Positions 31,975 through 40,767 of a stretch of DNA of 47,933 nucleotides are shown here, piece after piece (the stretch's first letter is position 1; the number at the start of each line of letters is the position of its first letter). The notes beneath the pieces are model-generated. The model saw only the letters and a list, made by a program, of their open reading frames with translations, searched no databases and had not been told where the DNA came from. A program made the translations under genes and the position numbers. This DNA is from Bacillota bacterium (GTDB lineage: Bacteria > Bacillota > Clostridia > DSM-8532), in assembly GCA_022702935.2 (NCBI GenBank), contig JAKIML020000090.1, forward strand, positions 1 to 47,933, read 5' to 3'.

Positions 31975-32493
31975 TTAGAGTTTTTGAATCTGAGTAAACT
32001 CCAGTTCCACAGGAGTTTCTCTTCCGAACATGGAAACCATAACACGAACCTTTTTCTTGTCCATGCTGATTTCTTCGACAGTTCCAATAAAGCTTTCCAG
32101 AGGCCCGTCTATGACACGGACACTATCGCCCACTTCATAGTCAACCACGGTCTCAAACTGTTCCACACCCATCATCCGAACCTCGTCATCGGACAGGGGA
32201 ACGGGCTTGGATCCGGGACCTACAAATCCGGTGACCCCACGGGTATTGCGTACCACATACCAGGAGTCGTCAGACATGATCATCTTGACCAGTACATAAC
32301 CGGGAAATACCTTCTTCAGTGTCGCTTTTTTCTTGCCGTCCTTTATCTCGATCTGCTCCTCCATGGGAACAACTACATCGAGAATATAGTCCTGCATCTT
32401 TCTGTTTTCAACAATCTTCTCAATGTTGGCCTTTACCTTATTCTCATAACCAGAATAGGTATGGACAACATACCATCTTGCTTCCTCTGTCAT
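31975..32493 (-). CDS. nusG: Transcription elongation factor NusG
   Basis: 172 residues. N-terminal NGN domain ([21 protein letters not shown], with [22 protein letters not shown]) and C-terminal KOW domain ([21 protein letters not shown]). NusG binds RNA polymerase and couples it to ribosomes or Rho. Standard position between secE and rplK. Confidence 0.98.
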   Translation of the reverse strand: MTEEARWYVVHTYSGYENKVKANIEKIVENRKMQDYILDVVVPMEEQIEIKDGKKKATLKKVFPGYVLVKMIMSDDSWYVVRNTRGVTGFVGPGSKPVPLSDDEVRMMGVEQFETVVDYEVGDSVRVIDGPLESFIGTVEEISMDKKKVRVMVSMFGRETPVELEFTQIQKL

Positions 32494-32541
32494 ACTTCTT
32501 AAGCGGAGACTAAAGCTCCAGCCCTCCTTTTAGCTTCTTCG

Positions 32542-32751
32542 TTACTGCCCGAAAACAGCACTGAAGATTAGGCCAAGACCAAAGTCTGCAAGCCAAACAA
32601 CAACACCTATAAAAAGGCACGCAGCAAATACAACCAGGGTATTGTTAATCAGTTGCTGTTTGGTGGGCCAAATAACCTTTTTCATTTCCATGCGGATTTC
32701 TTTAAAGAAGCGGCCCGCACGTTGGCTGAATTTTTCTTTTTGCTCACTCAT
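32542..32751 (-). CDS. secE: Preprotein translocase subunit SecE
   Basis: 69 residues, short single-helix form as usual in Gram-positives. The amphipathic segment RAGRFFKEIRMEMKKVIWPTK is diagnostic, followed by one membrane helix (NTLVVFAACLFIGVVVWLAD). The start is the ATG nine bases after GGGGAG; a TTG three codons upstream is less likely. It clamps SecY in the translocon. Confidence 0.95.
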   Translation of the reverse strand: MSEQKEKFSQRAGRFFKEIRMEMKKVIWPTKQQLINNTLVVFAACLFIGVVVWLADFGLGLIFSAVFGQ

Positions 32752-32771
32752 TGGTGACAACTCCCCGTTAC

Positions 32772-32921
32772 TTATTTGGTTTCCTTATGGGTTGTGTGCT
32801 TACGGCAGAATCTGCAATACTTGTTCATTTCCAATCTGTCGGGGTCATTCTTCTTGTTCTTCATGGTATCGTAGTTTCTCTGCTTGCATTCTGTACAAGC
32901 CAAGGTGATTCTGACTCTCAT
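32772..32921 (-). CDS. rpmG: 50S ribosomal protein L33
   Basis: 49 residues ([19 protein letters not shown] start, HTTHKETK end), first gene of the rpmG-secE-nusG-rplK-rplA block. Both zinc-ribbon pairs are intact: C9-x2-C12 and C36-x2-C39, so this is the zinc-containing form. Zinc-free paralogs in other bacteria are induced in zinc starvation; none is seen here. Confidence 0.96.
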   Translation of the reverse strand: MRVRITLACTECKQRNYDTMKNKKNDPDRLEMNKYCRFCRKHTTHKETK

Positions 32922-32989
32922 TTGGAACACTCCTATGCTATCAACTGATTCATTTTGGCATAAAAAAAAACGCTTTCAAAGCAATAAAA

Positions 32990-33019
32990 AGAATAACACA
33001 CCCTGCTATGAAAAGTCAA
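32990..33019 (-). promoter_or_regulatory. Promoter of the rpmG-secE-nusG-rpl operon
   Basis: Minus strand: TTGACT (complement of 33014-33019), 18-base spacer, TATTCT with an upstream TG (extended -10; complement of 32990-32995). A run of nine T follows near +10 to +20. About 70 bases separate it from the rpmG start. Confidence 0.6.
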
Positions 33020-33066
33020 GCATTTGCTCAGAAAAAGTGTTTAAACGTTCTCCAAAGCTAAAATGC

Positions 33067-33100
33067 CCTGCAGACCGGGGCCAAAATCCCGGGCTGCAGG
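33067..33100 (-). terminator. Hairpin terminator after secF
   Basis: CCTGCAG (33067-33073) with CTGCAGG (33094-33100), extended inward by CCGGG/CCCGG pairing. The minus-strand continuation GCATTTTAG has only four T, so termination may be partial. It lies 37 bases past the secF stop, upstream of the rpmG promoter. Confidence 0.55.
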
Positions 33101-33137
33101 ATCAATGATACAGAGTTGATTCAAAAAGGCTCGATGC

Positions 33138-34079
33138 TTATTTAACCAGCGCCTTCTGCTTTCTTTCCTTCCAGAACAGCCACAGGGGCGATGCAATAAA
33201 GATGGTGGAGTAAACACCGGTAATAACACCTATGAGCAGGGAGAAGCTAAAGTCCCTCAGAGATCCGATATTGTTGATTACAGAGTAGATAAGCAGAATC
33301 ACAATACAGATCAAAGTGGTCACCATGGTGTTGATGGAACGGGACAGGGACTGATGAATGCTGACATTGACAATCTCTCCCTCGTCAGACTTTCTCATAA
33401 GCCTGGTATTCTCACGGATTCTGTCATAGACCACCACCGTGTCATTGATGGAGTAACCAATAACCGTCAGGATGGTAGCAATGAAGATATCATTCAAGGG
33501 AAGCTTGAATACAATGTAAATGCCAAACATAACCCCCACGTCATGAATCAGAGCAATGATGGCACAGGTCGCTGCCGGAAAACCGCCCAAAGTGCTGAAG
33601 CGCCAGGCCACATAGAGAAGAATTAAGACGATGGAAACGACAACAGCCAGGATACCTTTTTGCAGGGTTTCTTGGCCTATGGTGGGGGTAATGCTCACAT
33701 TCTCGTTTTTCTCGCTTTCCAACTTAACAGGAAAGTTCTGAGCAATGATAGTTTTAACCTGCTCCTCTTCTTCAGGGGTCAGGGGCTCATTTCCTGCAAT
33801 GTCGATACGGAGCATATCAATGGATGCCGACGCTGATGCTGCATCATAGGTCTTGGTGATGCTGGCAATGACCTTCTTGTTGATGGCCTGTTCAATCAAT
33901 TCTCCCGCTTTATTGGGATCAACCTCACCCACTGTCTCAATCATCATGCGCGTACCACCCTTGAAGTTAATATCCAGGGTCACGCCGTTTATGATAAGCA
34001 TGATGGCAAAGAAAACAAACATTGCTATGCTAAAGCCAAATGCATATTTTCTGTTCTTTACAAAATCATAGCGCCTCAC
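33138..34079 (-). CDS. secF: Protein translocase subunit SecF
   Basis: 313 residues with the SecF topology: helix 1, then the motif DINFKGGTRMMIE, a periplasmic-type domain, and five further helices with VIGYSINDTVVVYDRIREN, the conserved proton-coupling region. SecDF uses ion flow to pull exported proteins across. Start overlaps the secD end by 14 bases. Confidence 0.97.
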   Translation of the reverse strand: MRRYDFVKNRKYAFGFSIAMFVFFAIMLIINGVTLDINFKGGTRMMIETVGEVDPNKAGELIEQAINKKVIASITKTYDAASASASIDMLRIDIAGNEPLTPEEEEQVKTIIAQNFPVKLESEKNENVSITPTIGQETLQKGILAVVVSIVLILLYVAWRFSTLGGFPAATCAIIALIHDVGVMFGIYIVFKLPLNDIFIATILTVIGYSINDTVVVYDRIRENTRLMRKSDEGEIVNVSIHQSLSRSINTMVTTLICIVILLIYSVINNIGSLRDFSFSLLIGVITGVYSTIFIASPLWLFWKERKQKALVK

Positions 34080-35403
34080 TGGTCTTACCTCCTTTATCCT
34101 TCTTCACGCCAAACAACCACTTGTTCTTGGCAAAGCCAAAGGCAGAAACGCCCTGGAGCATCATCTTAGAAGCGGTGACTGCAGAGAAGAAGCTGAAGAG
34201 TGTACCAAAGAACAGGGTCACACCAAAGCCCCTTACCGGACCAGAACCAAGAATATAAAGGATAATGGCGGTAATAATGGTGGTTACATTGGAGTCCAGA
34301 ATGGCTACATAAGCGCGCTTAAATCCGGAATCTATTGAAGCTCTTAAGGTCTTGCCGCTCTTAAGTTCTTCCTTGATGCGTTCAAAGATAATAACATTGC
34401 CGTCCACGCTCATACCAATGGACAGGATGATACCGCCGATACCGGGCAGGGTCACTGATATGTTAAAGTTGGACAGCACCAGTATCTGCAAGGCCACTAA
34501 CCCGCACAGGGCAAAAACAGAAACCAGGCCGGGCAGACGATAGTAAAGAACCATGAAAATGCATACGAGGATAAAGGAGAGAATACCGGCCTTTACAGCC
34601 ACGTCCAGTGCACCCTTTCCCAACTGTGCACTGATGGAGTCAACCTTCACAGCCTCCAGCTTGGTAGGCAGGGCACCAAAGCGGATCTTATCAGCCAGAG
34701 CCTTGGCCTCTTCCAGGGTGAACCGACCGGTAATGGTGGCTTCCGAGGAGGTAATGCGATCCTGAACAGTAGGAGCCGATAAGCATATATCATCCATAAA
34801 AATGGCGATTCTCTTATACTTCAGACGCGCGGTAGCCTCGGAAAACTTTTCAACACCCGAGGGCTTCAATTCAAGAAGAATCACATAATTACCAGTCTGA
34901 TCGGTAACTGCGGAGGCGGTCTTGACATCTTCACCGGTGAGGACAATTCTTCCGGTGGGCTTAAGCTGGGTATGGTCAGTATACTGATCCGCGTCATCCA
35001 CCTCCTGGAAGGTCAATGCCCCGGTACTTCCCAGCTCGTCCAGCGCCTTTCTGGGATTAAACTCGGTTTCATTGGCCGCCCAGGGAATATCAATAATCAG
35101 ACGATTATTGGTAGAGTCCACCGTTATGGTTTTATCATAAATACCTTGAGCATCCAAACGAGCTTCAATGATTTGACGGGCACTGGCCAAGTCCTGAGCT
35201 ACGTTTCTGCCCTCAGTTCCCTGGTCATAAACAGGCTGCATAATGGCGCTGATGCCACCCCGAATATCAATACCTGTTCTCAGTTCGTTAACACCCTTGA
35301 CAATTCTTGCATTCTCCGGCCCAAGCCCAGTGATTGCAAGCAAGCATATACACGCAATGATAAGGACGATGATAAAGAGCTTAAAGGTCCTGTTATCATT
35401 CAT
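34066..35403 (-). CDS. secD: Protein translocase subunit SecD
   Basis: 445 residues. RTGIDIRGGISAIMQPVYD near the N-terminus is the D1 motif, and SIGMSVDGNVIIFERIKEEL the D4 region. Six helices, one N-terminal and five C-terminal, with the P1 head domain between. Adjacent secF completes the complex. Preceded by GGAGGAAG and a good promoter. Confidence 0.97.
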   Translation of the reverse strand: MNDNRTFKLFIIVLIIACICLLAITGLGPENARIVKGVNELRTGIDIRGGISAIMQPVYDQGTEGRNVAQDLASARQIIEARLDAQGIYDKTITVDSTNNRLIIDIPWAANETEFNPRKALDELGSTGALTFQEVDDADQYTDHTQLKPTGRIVLTGEDVKTASAVTDQTGNYVILLELKPSGVEKFSEATARLKYKRIAIFMDDICLSAPTVQDRITSSEATITGRFTLEEAKALADKIRFGALPTKLEAVKVDSISAQLGKGALDVAVKAGILSFILVCIFMVLYYRLPGLVSVFALCGLVALQILVLSNFNISVTLPGIGGIILSIGMSVDGNVIIFERIKEELKSGKTLRASIDSGFKRAYVAILDSNVTTIITAIILYILGSGPVRGFGVTLFFGTLFSFFSAVTASKMMLQGVSAFGFAKNKWLFGVKKDKGGKTSEAL

Positions 35404-35448
35404 GGAGCGCTTCCTCCTTCTCTTTCTTGGTTTTTAGCCACTTTATGT

Positions 35449-35478
35449 ATTATATAGCTTGTCCATAAAGACAGTCAA
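35449..35478 (-). promoter_or_regulatory. Promoter of secDF
   Basis: Minus strand: TTGACT (complement of 35473-35478), 18-base spacer, perfect TATAAT (complement of 35449-35454), 45 bases ahead of the secD ATG. Confidence 0.7.
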
Positions 35479-35528
35479 TAAAAGACAAAAATATGTGCAG
35501 GCTATATACATCGGTTATAATTTTGGAT

Positions 35529-36041
35529 TTATTCGTTTTCCTGGCGGTACTGCGCAGCAAGCTTTACATACTCCAGGGCATTTTGGATATTGGCCTCAAT
35601 CTGAGCCTCCGACAGGGGCTTAACCACCTTGGCGGGCATGCCCAGAACCAGGGAGCCGTCAGGAATCTCGGTGTTGGGCGTTACCACGGCCCCGGCGCCA
35701 ATCAGGCAATTCTTCCCTATCTTCACATTGTCAAGGATCACTGCACCCATGCCAATAAGGGAATTGTCCCCGATGGTACAGCTATGGAGAACCACCCGAT
35801 GGCCTACCGTTACATTCTTTCCTATTATCACAGGAATTCCCTCACTGTTATGAACAGATGATACATCCTGTATATTGCTGTTCTCTCCCACCACAATCCG
35901 GCCAATATCCCCGCGCAGCACCGCATTATCCCAGACGCTGGCGTTCTTCTCCAGCACCACATCACCGATGATCTGGGCGCCGGGGGCCACATAGGCCGAG
36001 GGATCCACCTGAGGGTTTTTCCCATTAAAGCTTCTAATCAT
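35529..36041 (-). CDS. Gamma-carbonic anhydrase-like hexapeptide protein
   Basis: 170 residues built from hexapeptide repeats (left-handed beta-helix, about 12-135) and a C-terminal helix. The three metal-binding histidines are in place: H64 (SSVHNSEG), H81 and H86 (VGHRVVLHSC). Members are carbonic anhydrases or acyl/metal proteins of the same fold (YrdA/PaaY type), and activity in a given protein is uncertain. It follows the SCIFF maturase by 30 bases on the same strand, so it may be co-transcribed with the scf genes. Confidence 0.9.
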   Translation of the reverse strand: MIRSFNGKNPQVDPSAYVAPGAQIIGDVVLEKNASVWDNAVLRGDIGRIVVGENSNIQDVSSVHNSEGIPVIIGKNVTVGHRVVLHSCTIGDNSLIGMGAVILDNVKIGKNCLIGAGAVVTPNTEIPDGSLVLGMPAKVVKPLSEAQIEANIQNALEYVKLAAQYRQENE

Positions 36042-36071
36042 GCGCTTACTCCCTTCACTATTATCCTTGGT

Positions 36072-37430
36072 TTATTCCTGCTCTGCTTCCTGCGACTTTA
36101 TCCAGAGAGCACATTCCACGCGTTTTTTCTCAAGAGCGCATCCAATGTCATAGGGCACCTTGATATCCTTATTAAACTGCCATGCGTTGGCGGCACAGCC
36201 CCCGCTGCAGTAAAACTTTGCCCAGCAGGTGTTACACTCGGGTTTGGTATATACGTTGGTTTCAACAAAGGTCTCACGCACAGGATTGTTGTTCAGCCCC
36301 TGAAAAACATTGCCCAACAGGAATTCCTTCTGCCCGACAAACTGGTGGCAGGGATAAAGATCCCCTTCGGGGGTGACGGCCAGGTATTCGGTGCCCGAGC
36401 CGCATCCTCTCAAGCGTTTGGCCACGCAGGGCCCTCCCTCAAGGTCCACCATGAAGTGGAAGAAGTTAAACCACTGGCCGTTCTTCCTGCGCTCCACATA
36501 TTCCTTGGCAAGGCGTTCATACTCCTGGCAGGCAATATCCAGATCCTCGTGGCGGATGTCCAGGCCCGAGTCCTTATTAGCCACCACGGGCTCCACCGAA
36601 ATCTGCTCGAAGCCTAAATCAGCCAGATGGAGCACATCGGCGCCGAAGTCGAGATTCTTACGGGTAAAGGTTCCCCGCACATAATAATTCTCGCCCTTTC
36701 TCTCCTCCACCATCTTTTTTGCCAGGGGCACTATACGATCATAACAGCCGGAGCCGTCCACTCTTCTGCGCACCTCGTCATTGATTTCCTTGCGTCCGTC
36801 CAGGCTGAGCACCACATTGTGCATATGCTCGTTGATAAAGTTTCGCTTGTCCTCGTCCAGCAAAAGCACATTGGTGGTAATGGTAAAGCGGAAATTCTTT
36901 TGGGCTTCCTTTTCCCGTTCACGGGCATAGCGTACAATCTCTTTGACCACGTCAAAGTTCATGAGGGGCTCTCCGCCAAAGAAATCCACCTCGAGATTCC
37001 TGCGATTGCCTGAGTTTTCTATAAGAAAGTCAATGGCTTTTTTCCCGACCTCAAGGCTCATGAGGGAACGTGCCCCCAGGTACTCCCCGGTACCGGCAAA
37101 GCAATAGCTGCACCGCAGGTTGCAGTCATGGGCGATATGCAGGCACAGTGCCTTAACCACCGTCTGCTTGGTCCACAATGGAATGAACTCCTCGTACGGG
37201 TCATGGGTAAAAAGCAAATGATTTTCCTTCAAGGCCTCGATTTCCTGTACAGCCTCGTCAAGGGCCGACGGCTCAAATTGGGTTAAGCGCTTAAGCTTTT
37301 CCTGATCCAGGGTCCCGTTTTGGTCGTAGCATTGAAGGACCGCATAGGCGGTATCGTCCAAAACATGCACAGCACCGCTGTTAACATCCAATACTATATT
37401 CTCACCATGCATCTTATAGGCGTGTATCAT
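36072..37430 (-). CDS. scfB: SCIFF peptide maturase (radical SAM/SPASM thioether-forming enzyme)
   Basis: A 452-residue radical SAM enzyme. The N-terminal ~85 residues form a peptide-recognition (PqqD-like) region. The AdoMet cluster motif is C103-x3-C107-x2-C110 (CNLRCSYC). The SPASM region (~350-435) is rich in cysteines: GCGSGTEYLAVTPEGDLYPC, then CNTCWAKFYCSGGC and a late GCALEKKRVEC. Such enzymes install Cys-to-Thr or similar thioether links in the SCIFF peptide. The precursor gene lies directly upstream, confirming the call. Codons and frame are normal. Confidence 0.96.
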   Translation of the reverse strand: MIHAYKMHGENIVLDVNSGAVHVLDDTAYAVLQCYDQNGTLDQEKLKRLTQFEPSALDEAVQEIEALKENHLLFTHDPYEEFIPLWTKQTVVKALCLHIAHDCNLRCSYCFAGTGEYLGARSLMSLEVGKKAIDFLIENSGNRRNLEVDFFGGEPLMNFDVVKEIVRYAREREKEAQKNFRFTITTNVLLLDEDKRNFINEHMHNVVLSLDGRKEINDEVRRRVDGSGCYDRIVPLAKKMVEERKGENYYVRGTFTRKNLDFGADVLHLADLGFEQISVEPVVANKDSGLDIRHEDLDIACQEYERLAKEYVERRKNGQWFNFFHFMVDLEGGPCVAKRLRGCGSGTEYLAVTPEGDLYPCHQFVGQKEFLLGNVFQGLNNNPVRETFVETNVYTKPECNTCWAKFYCSGGCAANAWQFNKDIKVPYDIGCALEKKRVECALWIKSQEAEQE

Positions 37431-37450
37431 AATGATCCTCTCTTTTCAAC

Positions 37451-37475
37451 AAAAGAAGGGCTGCATCAGCCCTTC
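37451..37475 (-). terminator. Partial terminator between scfA and scfB
   Basis: Perfect 9-bp stem GAAGGGCTG/CAGCCCTTC (37455-37463, 37467-37475), 3-base loop, then TTTT on the minus strand. It stands 20 bases before scfB and 115 after scfA. Only four T, so read-through is expected. This would yield more precursor message than enzyme message. Confidence 0.6.
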
Positions 37476-37590
37476 CACCATTTTATCCTTCTTTATTGCA
37501 CTTTAAGGTTCGCACACTTAAACCATGGTTCCATGGCCTAAGGCTTTACCATCGTATCAGCAACAAGGTTCCTGAGCCAAGGAGAAAGGA

Positions 37591-37731
37591 TTATTTTCTC
37601 TCGCACTTCTGGTTGGCTACCGTACAGGAAGTCTTACATGCGGATTGGCAGGAAGTCTGGCACTCGCCGCAGCCTGCTTTCTTCACGTCCTTGTTGAGGG
37701 TAGAGAAATTGATGGTCTTAATATGCTTCAT
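37591..37731 (-). CDS. scfA: SCIFF peptide precursor (six cysteines in about forty-five residues)
   Basis: 46 residues: leader KHIKTINFSTLNKDVKKAG then a core with six cysteines at positions 21, 24, 28, 32, 36 and 43 (CGECQTSCQSACKTSC and QKCERK). T26, S27, S30, T34 and T37 surround them as candidate crosslink partners. Start ATG after GGAGG. SCIFF is nearly universal in Clostridia yet its role is unknown. It is only 46 codons and easily missed. It lies upstream of the maturase on the same strand. Confidence 0.96.
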   Translation of the reverse strand: MKHIKTINFSTLNKDVKKAGCGECQTSCQSACKTSCTVANQKCERK

Positions 37732-37765
37732 CTTGTAAACCTCCATATCCATTTGATACCACAAC

Positions 37766-37795
37766 ATTATAGCATAAGGTTTTCGATTTTGGAAA
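37766..37795 (-). promoter_or_regulatory. Promoter of the scfA-scfB unit
   Basis: Minus strand: TTTCCA (complement of 37790-37795), 18-base spacer, TATAAT (complement of 37766-37771) with extended TGC before it. The extended -10 compensates for the weak -35. It is 35 bases ahead of scfA. Confidence 0.65.
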
Positions 37796-37824
37796 GAACC
37801 AATGATAAAACCTGATAAATTATT

Positions 37825-39771
37825 CTATGCTTTTGGCCTTTCGCCCTCCGGGCTTCTTTCGTAAACCTCATAGCCACAGTACTCCAGGATCTTGCAAATA
37901 TTCTTGACCTGCTCATAATCAAGTTGCTGGTAGGTCGGGTTCTGGTTAAAATGGCGGGTTACCGCCTCCAACTCATCCCAGGATACCAGGCAGGCATGGC
38001 GCTTATTCTTCAAATCCTTGGCCTTTTTGGCGTCCCCCGTCTGGCTTAAGGGCCAACTGATCCAGCCCGATGCATAATGGAAGGCATTCCAGCGCAAGTG
38101 CTCCTGTCGGGCCAGATTGTCCAGCCTTTCTCCCACCAGATAGTTCATTAAGTTAACGGGATTTCTATGACCCGCACCCTTTTTATCGCCCTTCTCAATC
38201 ATTTCAAGGCCCAAAAGCCTGAGCTTGGTAGGGATATTGGCAGCCGCCGATCGGTTGGATTCCTTGGTGAAGCTGTCCAGAGCTCCCCAGTTATCGGCTG
38301 GCTCAATGTGATAGATGGAGTTAAACAGGGCATTCATTTGCCGGGCCATACGATCCATACCCTCATTAATAATGATATTCTCGGTGAAGATGTCCGTATT
38401 CCTTCCGAAGAAGCGAAGGTTGGGCAGGCTCTCCGAGGCCCTCACATGCTCGAAGTCCTCCTGGACACGGATATGTACGGCAACAATGGGCGGTGCCTGC
38501 AAATGGCTGCGATGGATCAATCTTTGAATCTCAATGGCCGTTTCCATATTGGTCTGGTCATCTCCCAGGGCCACCACAATGTACTGGATGGATGGAAGGT
38601 TTTCCTGCAGGATCCTGTAGAATTCTTCAGAACCCGGTCCGGCCTCATGGGTCTCAATATTGTAGTTACAATTGATTTCGGGATACTTATTGAACAGGTG
38701 TCCTCTTTTCCGGTTCATGGCCTCATCGGTCACAATGGCCCGATACTCCCCGCCAATAAACTGTCCCAGATAGATACTTTTTCTGAGAACCTCCACCCCC
38801 GTAGGTTCAAGACCTGCAATAAACAGGGTGAAACCCGAGCAGGCCACTGCTCTTTCAGTATCCATAGGCACCACATCATGGATGGGATAGGTCTGAAAGA
38901 GTTGACGGGCCGTAAGATCGGGAAGGCTGAATACCTTGAACTCATGGTGGGTGCCATGCTCCTGGTTCAGGGATTCCAAAGTCTTTTCAATGCCCTCATC
39001 CCGGGTATTGATATAGAAGTGGATATTATCATTCCCTGCCTCCATGCGGCATGCCTGATTAAAGAGACGGTAGATGGTCTGCACATTATAATTGTCCTCA
39101 TCGGAAAGAGCAAAAACATGGAGCTCGCTTTTTAAAAGCCTCGCTGGTATCTTGAGCTGTTTGAAGGTCTCCAGCTTCTCCCAGTCATGATCCAGCAGAA
39201 TAAAGGCTTCCTCCTTCAACTTACCCACCAGCGCATCATCGTTCTCCCGCTCCTCCAGATCCTCGACCACAATGTATAAACGGGAGCCGTCCTTTTCCTT
39301 CAGGCTCTTGATCAGGCACTCGGTGGCTTCGTTAAGCCCCAGAAACAGATAGACCTGTTTGGCGTTGGCCACCAGAAGCCTTAAGCGGGATAAGAACTTC
39401 ATGCCGAAGAAGGAGAGCACCGTCATGACAGTCAGCATGGCGCCCACCATATGAATGAGGCTGGCCACCATCAAAAAAAACATATTGGAGTGCAGCGCCT
39501 CGTTTATCCCTTCAATATCGCTCTCCATAATAAAGATTCTGCAGGTGCTGAACAGGGCCCTTAAGGTCACTGACCATACATCGAGAGGTTCGGATGCATT
39601 GTCGGGCATATAGCCCACGGTATAAACCAAAAGACCACCCAGCACTGTGAAGATGGCCAGGGGTATCTTAAGCTTGTCAAAAGCCTGACGGAATTTGGCC
39701 ATGATCAAGCAGCACAGAAGGATGATCAGCACGGCCAGGACAATGGATAGGGCTGATAATGGAAACAGCAT
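37825..39771 (-). CDS. Membrane-anchored double-Rossmann protein with C-terminal RyR domain
   Basis: 648 residues. Three N-terminal hydrophobic helices (about 4-26, 35-54, 96-123), the last two joined by a ~40-residue loop. Next comes a nucleotide-binding-type Rossmann fold starting KQVYLFLGLNEATECLI (~138), with a RLYIVVEDLE strand, and a second one at FTLFIAGLEPTGVEVLR (~314), like the TrkA-N/RCK regulators of ion channels. The C-terminus (~550-620) is a RyR domain: LARQEHLRWNAF, GWISWP and HACLVSWDEL. RyR repeats occur in ryanodine receptors and in prokaryotic proteins proposed in the literature to belong to nucleotide-signal or conflict systems. No cyclase gene is nearby. It may be a ligand-gated channel or transporter; the function is not known to me. 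Confidence 0.75.
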   Translation of the reverse strand: MLFPLSALSIVLAVLIILLCCLIMAKFRQAFDKLKIPLAIFTVLGGLLVYTVGYMPDNASEPLDVWSVTLRALFSTCRIFIMESDIEGINEALHSNMFFLMVASLIHMVGAMLTVMTVLSFFGMKFLSRLRLLVANAKQVYLFLGLNEATECLIKSLKEKDGSRLYIVVEDLEERENDDALVGKLKEEAFILLDHDWEKLETFKQLKIPARLLKSELHVFALSDEDNYNVQTIYRLFNQACRMEAGNDNIHFYINTRDEGIEKTLESLNQEHGTHHEFKVFSLPDLTARQLFQTYPIHDVVPMDTERAVACSGFTLFIAGLEPTGVEVLRKSIYLGQFIGGEYRAIVTDEAMNRKRGHLFNKYPEINCNYNIETHEAGPGSEEFYRILQENLPSIQYIVVALGDDQTNMETAIEIQRLIHRSHLQAPPIVAVHIRVQEDFEHVRASESLPNLRFFGRNTDIFTENIIINEGMDRMARQMNALFNSIYHIEPADNWGALDSFTKESNRSAAANIPTKLRLLGLEMIEKGDKKGAGHRNPVNLMNYLVGERLDNLARQEHLRWNAFHYASGWISWPLSQTGDAKKAKDLKNKRHACLVSWDELEAVTRHFNQNPTYQQLDYEQVKNICKILEYCGYEVYERSPEGERPKA

Positions 39772-39834
39772 GCTTGTAAACCTCTCAGTCTTTCATAGCG
39801 ATAAAACTCGAAATTTGAAGCTTCAGCAGAATCC

Positions 39835-39864
39835 ATATTAACATATATTGTCTACAAATGACAA
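39835..39864 (-). promoter_or_regulatory. Candidate promoter for the RyR-domain gene
   Basis: Minus strand: TTGTCA (5 of 6; complement of 39859-39864), 18-base spacer, TAATAT (complement of 39835-39840). About 64 bases ahead of the gene. Confidence 0.45.
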
Positions 39865-39879
39865 TGAGAGGATGCTATT

Positions 39880-40767
39880 CTATATCTCAAAGCGGGCCTG
39901 CTCCCATTTCACCCTGTCCTGCGCCTCCTTAATAATATCCTCCATGCTATAGACAATTCCATACCTTTTGCAGCGTTCCTCGAATGCCGCATACAGCTCC
40001 CTATAGCGTGGACTGCGACATTCGTAAAGCTCGCCATACGCTTTGATGTATTTGGCCTTAAGCCCCGGAAAATGCCTGTCCAGTCCTTCATAGAAGAACT
40101 CCCGCTGGCCGGTGCGCATAGTTACACTAAACCAGGGATAGATATACCTTGCCCCGCTTTCAGCCGCACGGTCCACTATCCGTTCCATATTATCAAAGGT
40201 GTCATTAATATAGGGAAGGATGGGCATCATCATGATTCCTGTAAAAACCCCATCCTTGGCAAGCCTTTCAACCGCCGAGAACCTCTGGCTGCTCAGAGGT
40301 GCATGGGGCTCTATTTTTGAAGCAAGATCATCATCAGCCGTGGTGATGGTGATGCCCACGGTAACCGGAGAATGGTCGCTGATGGCTTGAAAGATATCCC
40401 CGTCCCTTTGTACCAGCGTGCTTTTGGTTGTGAGATGAACACCAAAGCCATAGCGATGGATTATCTCAAGGGCCCTGCGTGTGGCCAGGGTTTTTTGCTC
40501 AAAAGGGTTATAGGGATCACTCATGGCGCCCATGCCAATAATACCCCTGACCCTTTTGCCTTTAAGCTCTGTGTCAAGAAGCTCCAGGTAGTTAGCCTTT
40601 AGGGCAATGGTGTCAAAGTCGTCCACATGGTAGCATTCACTGCGGGAATCGCAGTAAATACAGCCAAAGACACAGCCCCGATAAAGATTCATATTGTACT
40701 TGACATCAAACCAGAAACCGGGGTTCTTTTGCGGTGTCAAAAGTCTTTTTGCGACTATTTGCCTCAT
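39880..40767 (-). CDS. SplB-like radical SAM protein (COG1533 family)
   Basis: 295 residues, start at the ATG after GGGAGC. The AdoMet cluster motif GCVFGCIYCDSRS has spacing C-x3-C-x2-C, and YNMNLYRGC is the family lead-in. TKSTLVQRDGDIF, TITTADDDLASKIEP and GIMMMPILPYINDT match the SPL-like family of uncharacterised radical SAM proteins. It is related to spore photoproduct lyase but lacks evidence for that activity. The start overlaps the stop of the small upstream gene (ATGA, 40764-40767), so both products are probably made together, perhaps acting on one target. Confidence 0.88.
   Translation of the reverse strand: MRQIVAKRLLTPQKNPGFWFDVKYNMNLYRGCVFGCIYCDSRSECYHVDDFDTIALKANYLELLDTELKGKRVRGIIGMGAMSDPYNPFEQKTLATRRALEIIHRYGFGVHLTTKSTLVQRDGDIFQAISDHSPVTVGITITTADDDLASKIEPHAPLSSQRFSAVERLAKDGVFTGIMMMPILPYINDTFDNMERIVDRAAESGARYIYPWFSVTMRTGQREFFYEGLDRHFPGLKAKYIKAYGELYECRSPRYRELYAAFEERCKRYGIVYSMEDIIKEAQDRVKWEQARFEI

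Noticed and set aside
37523-37536. Palindrome CCATGG-TT-CCATGG between scfA and scfB
   Set aside because: Inside a transcribed spacer with no promoter beside it; short and possibly chance.
38167-39135. Open frame of 322 codons on plus strand
   Set aside because: Antisense shadow of the RyR-domain gene; no domain and no Shine-Dalgarno.
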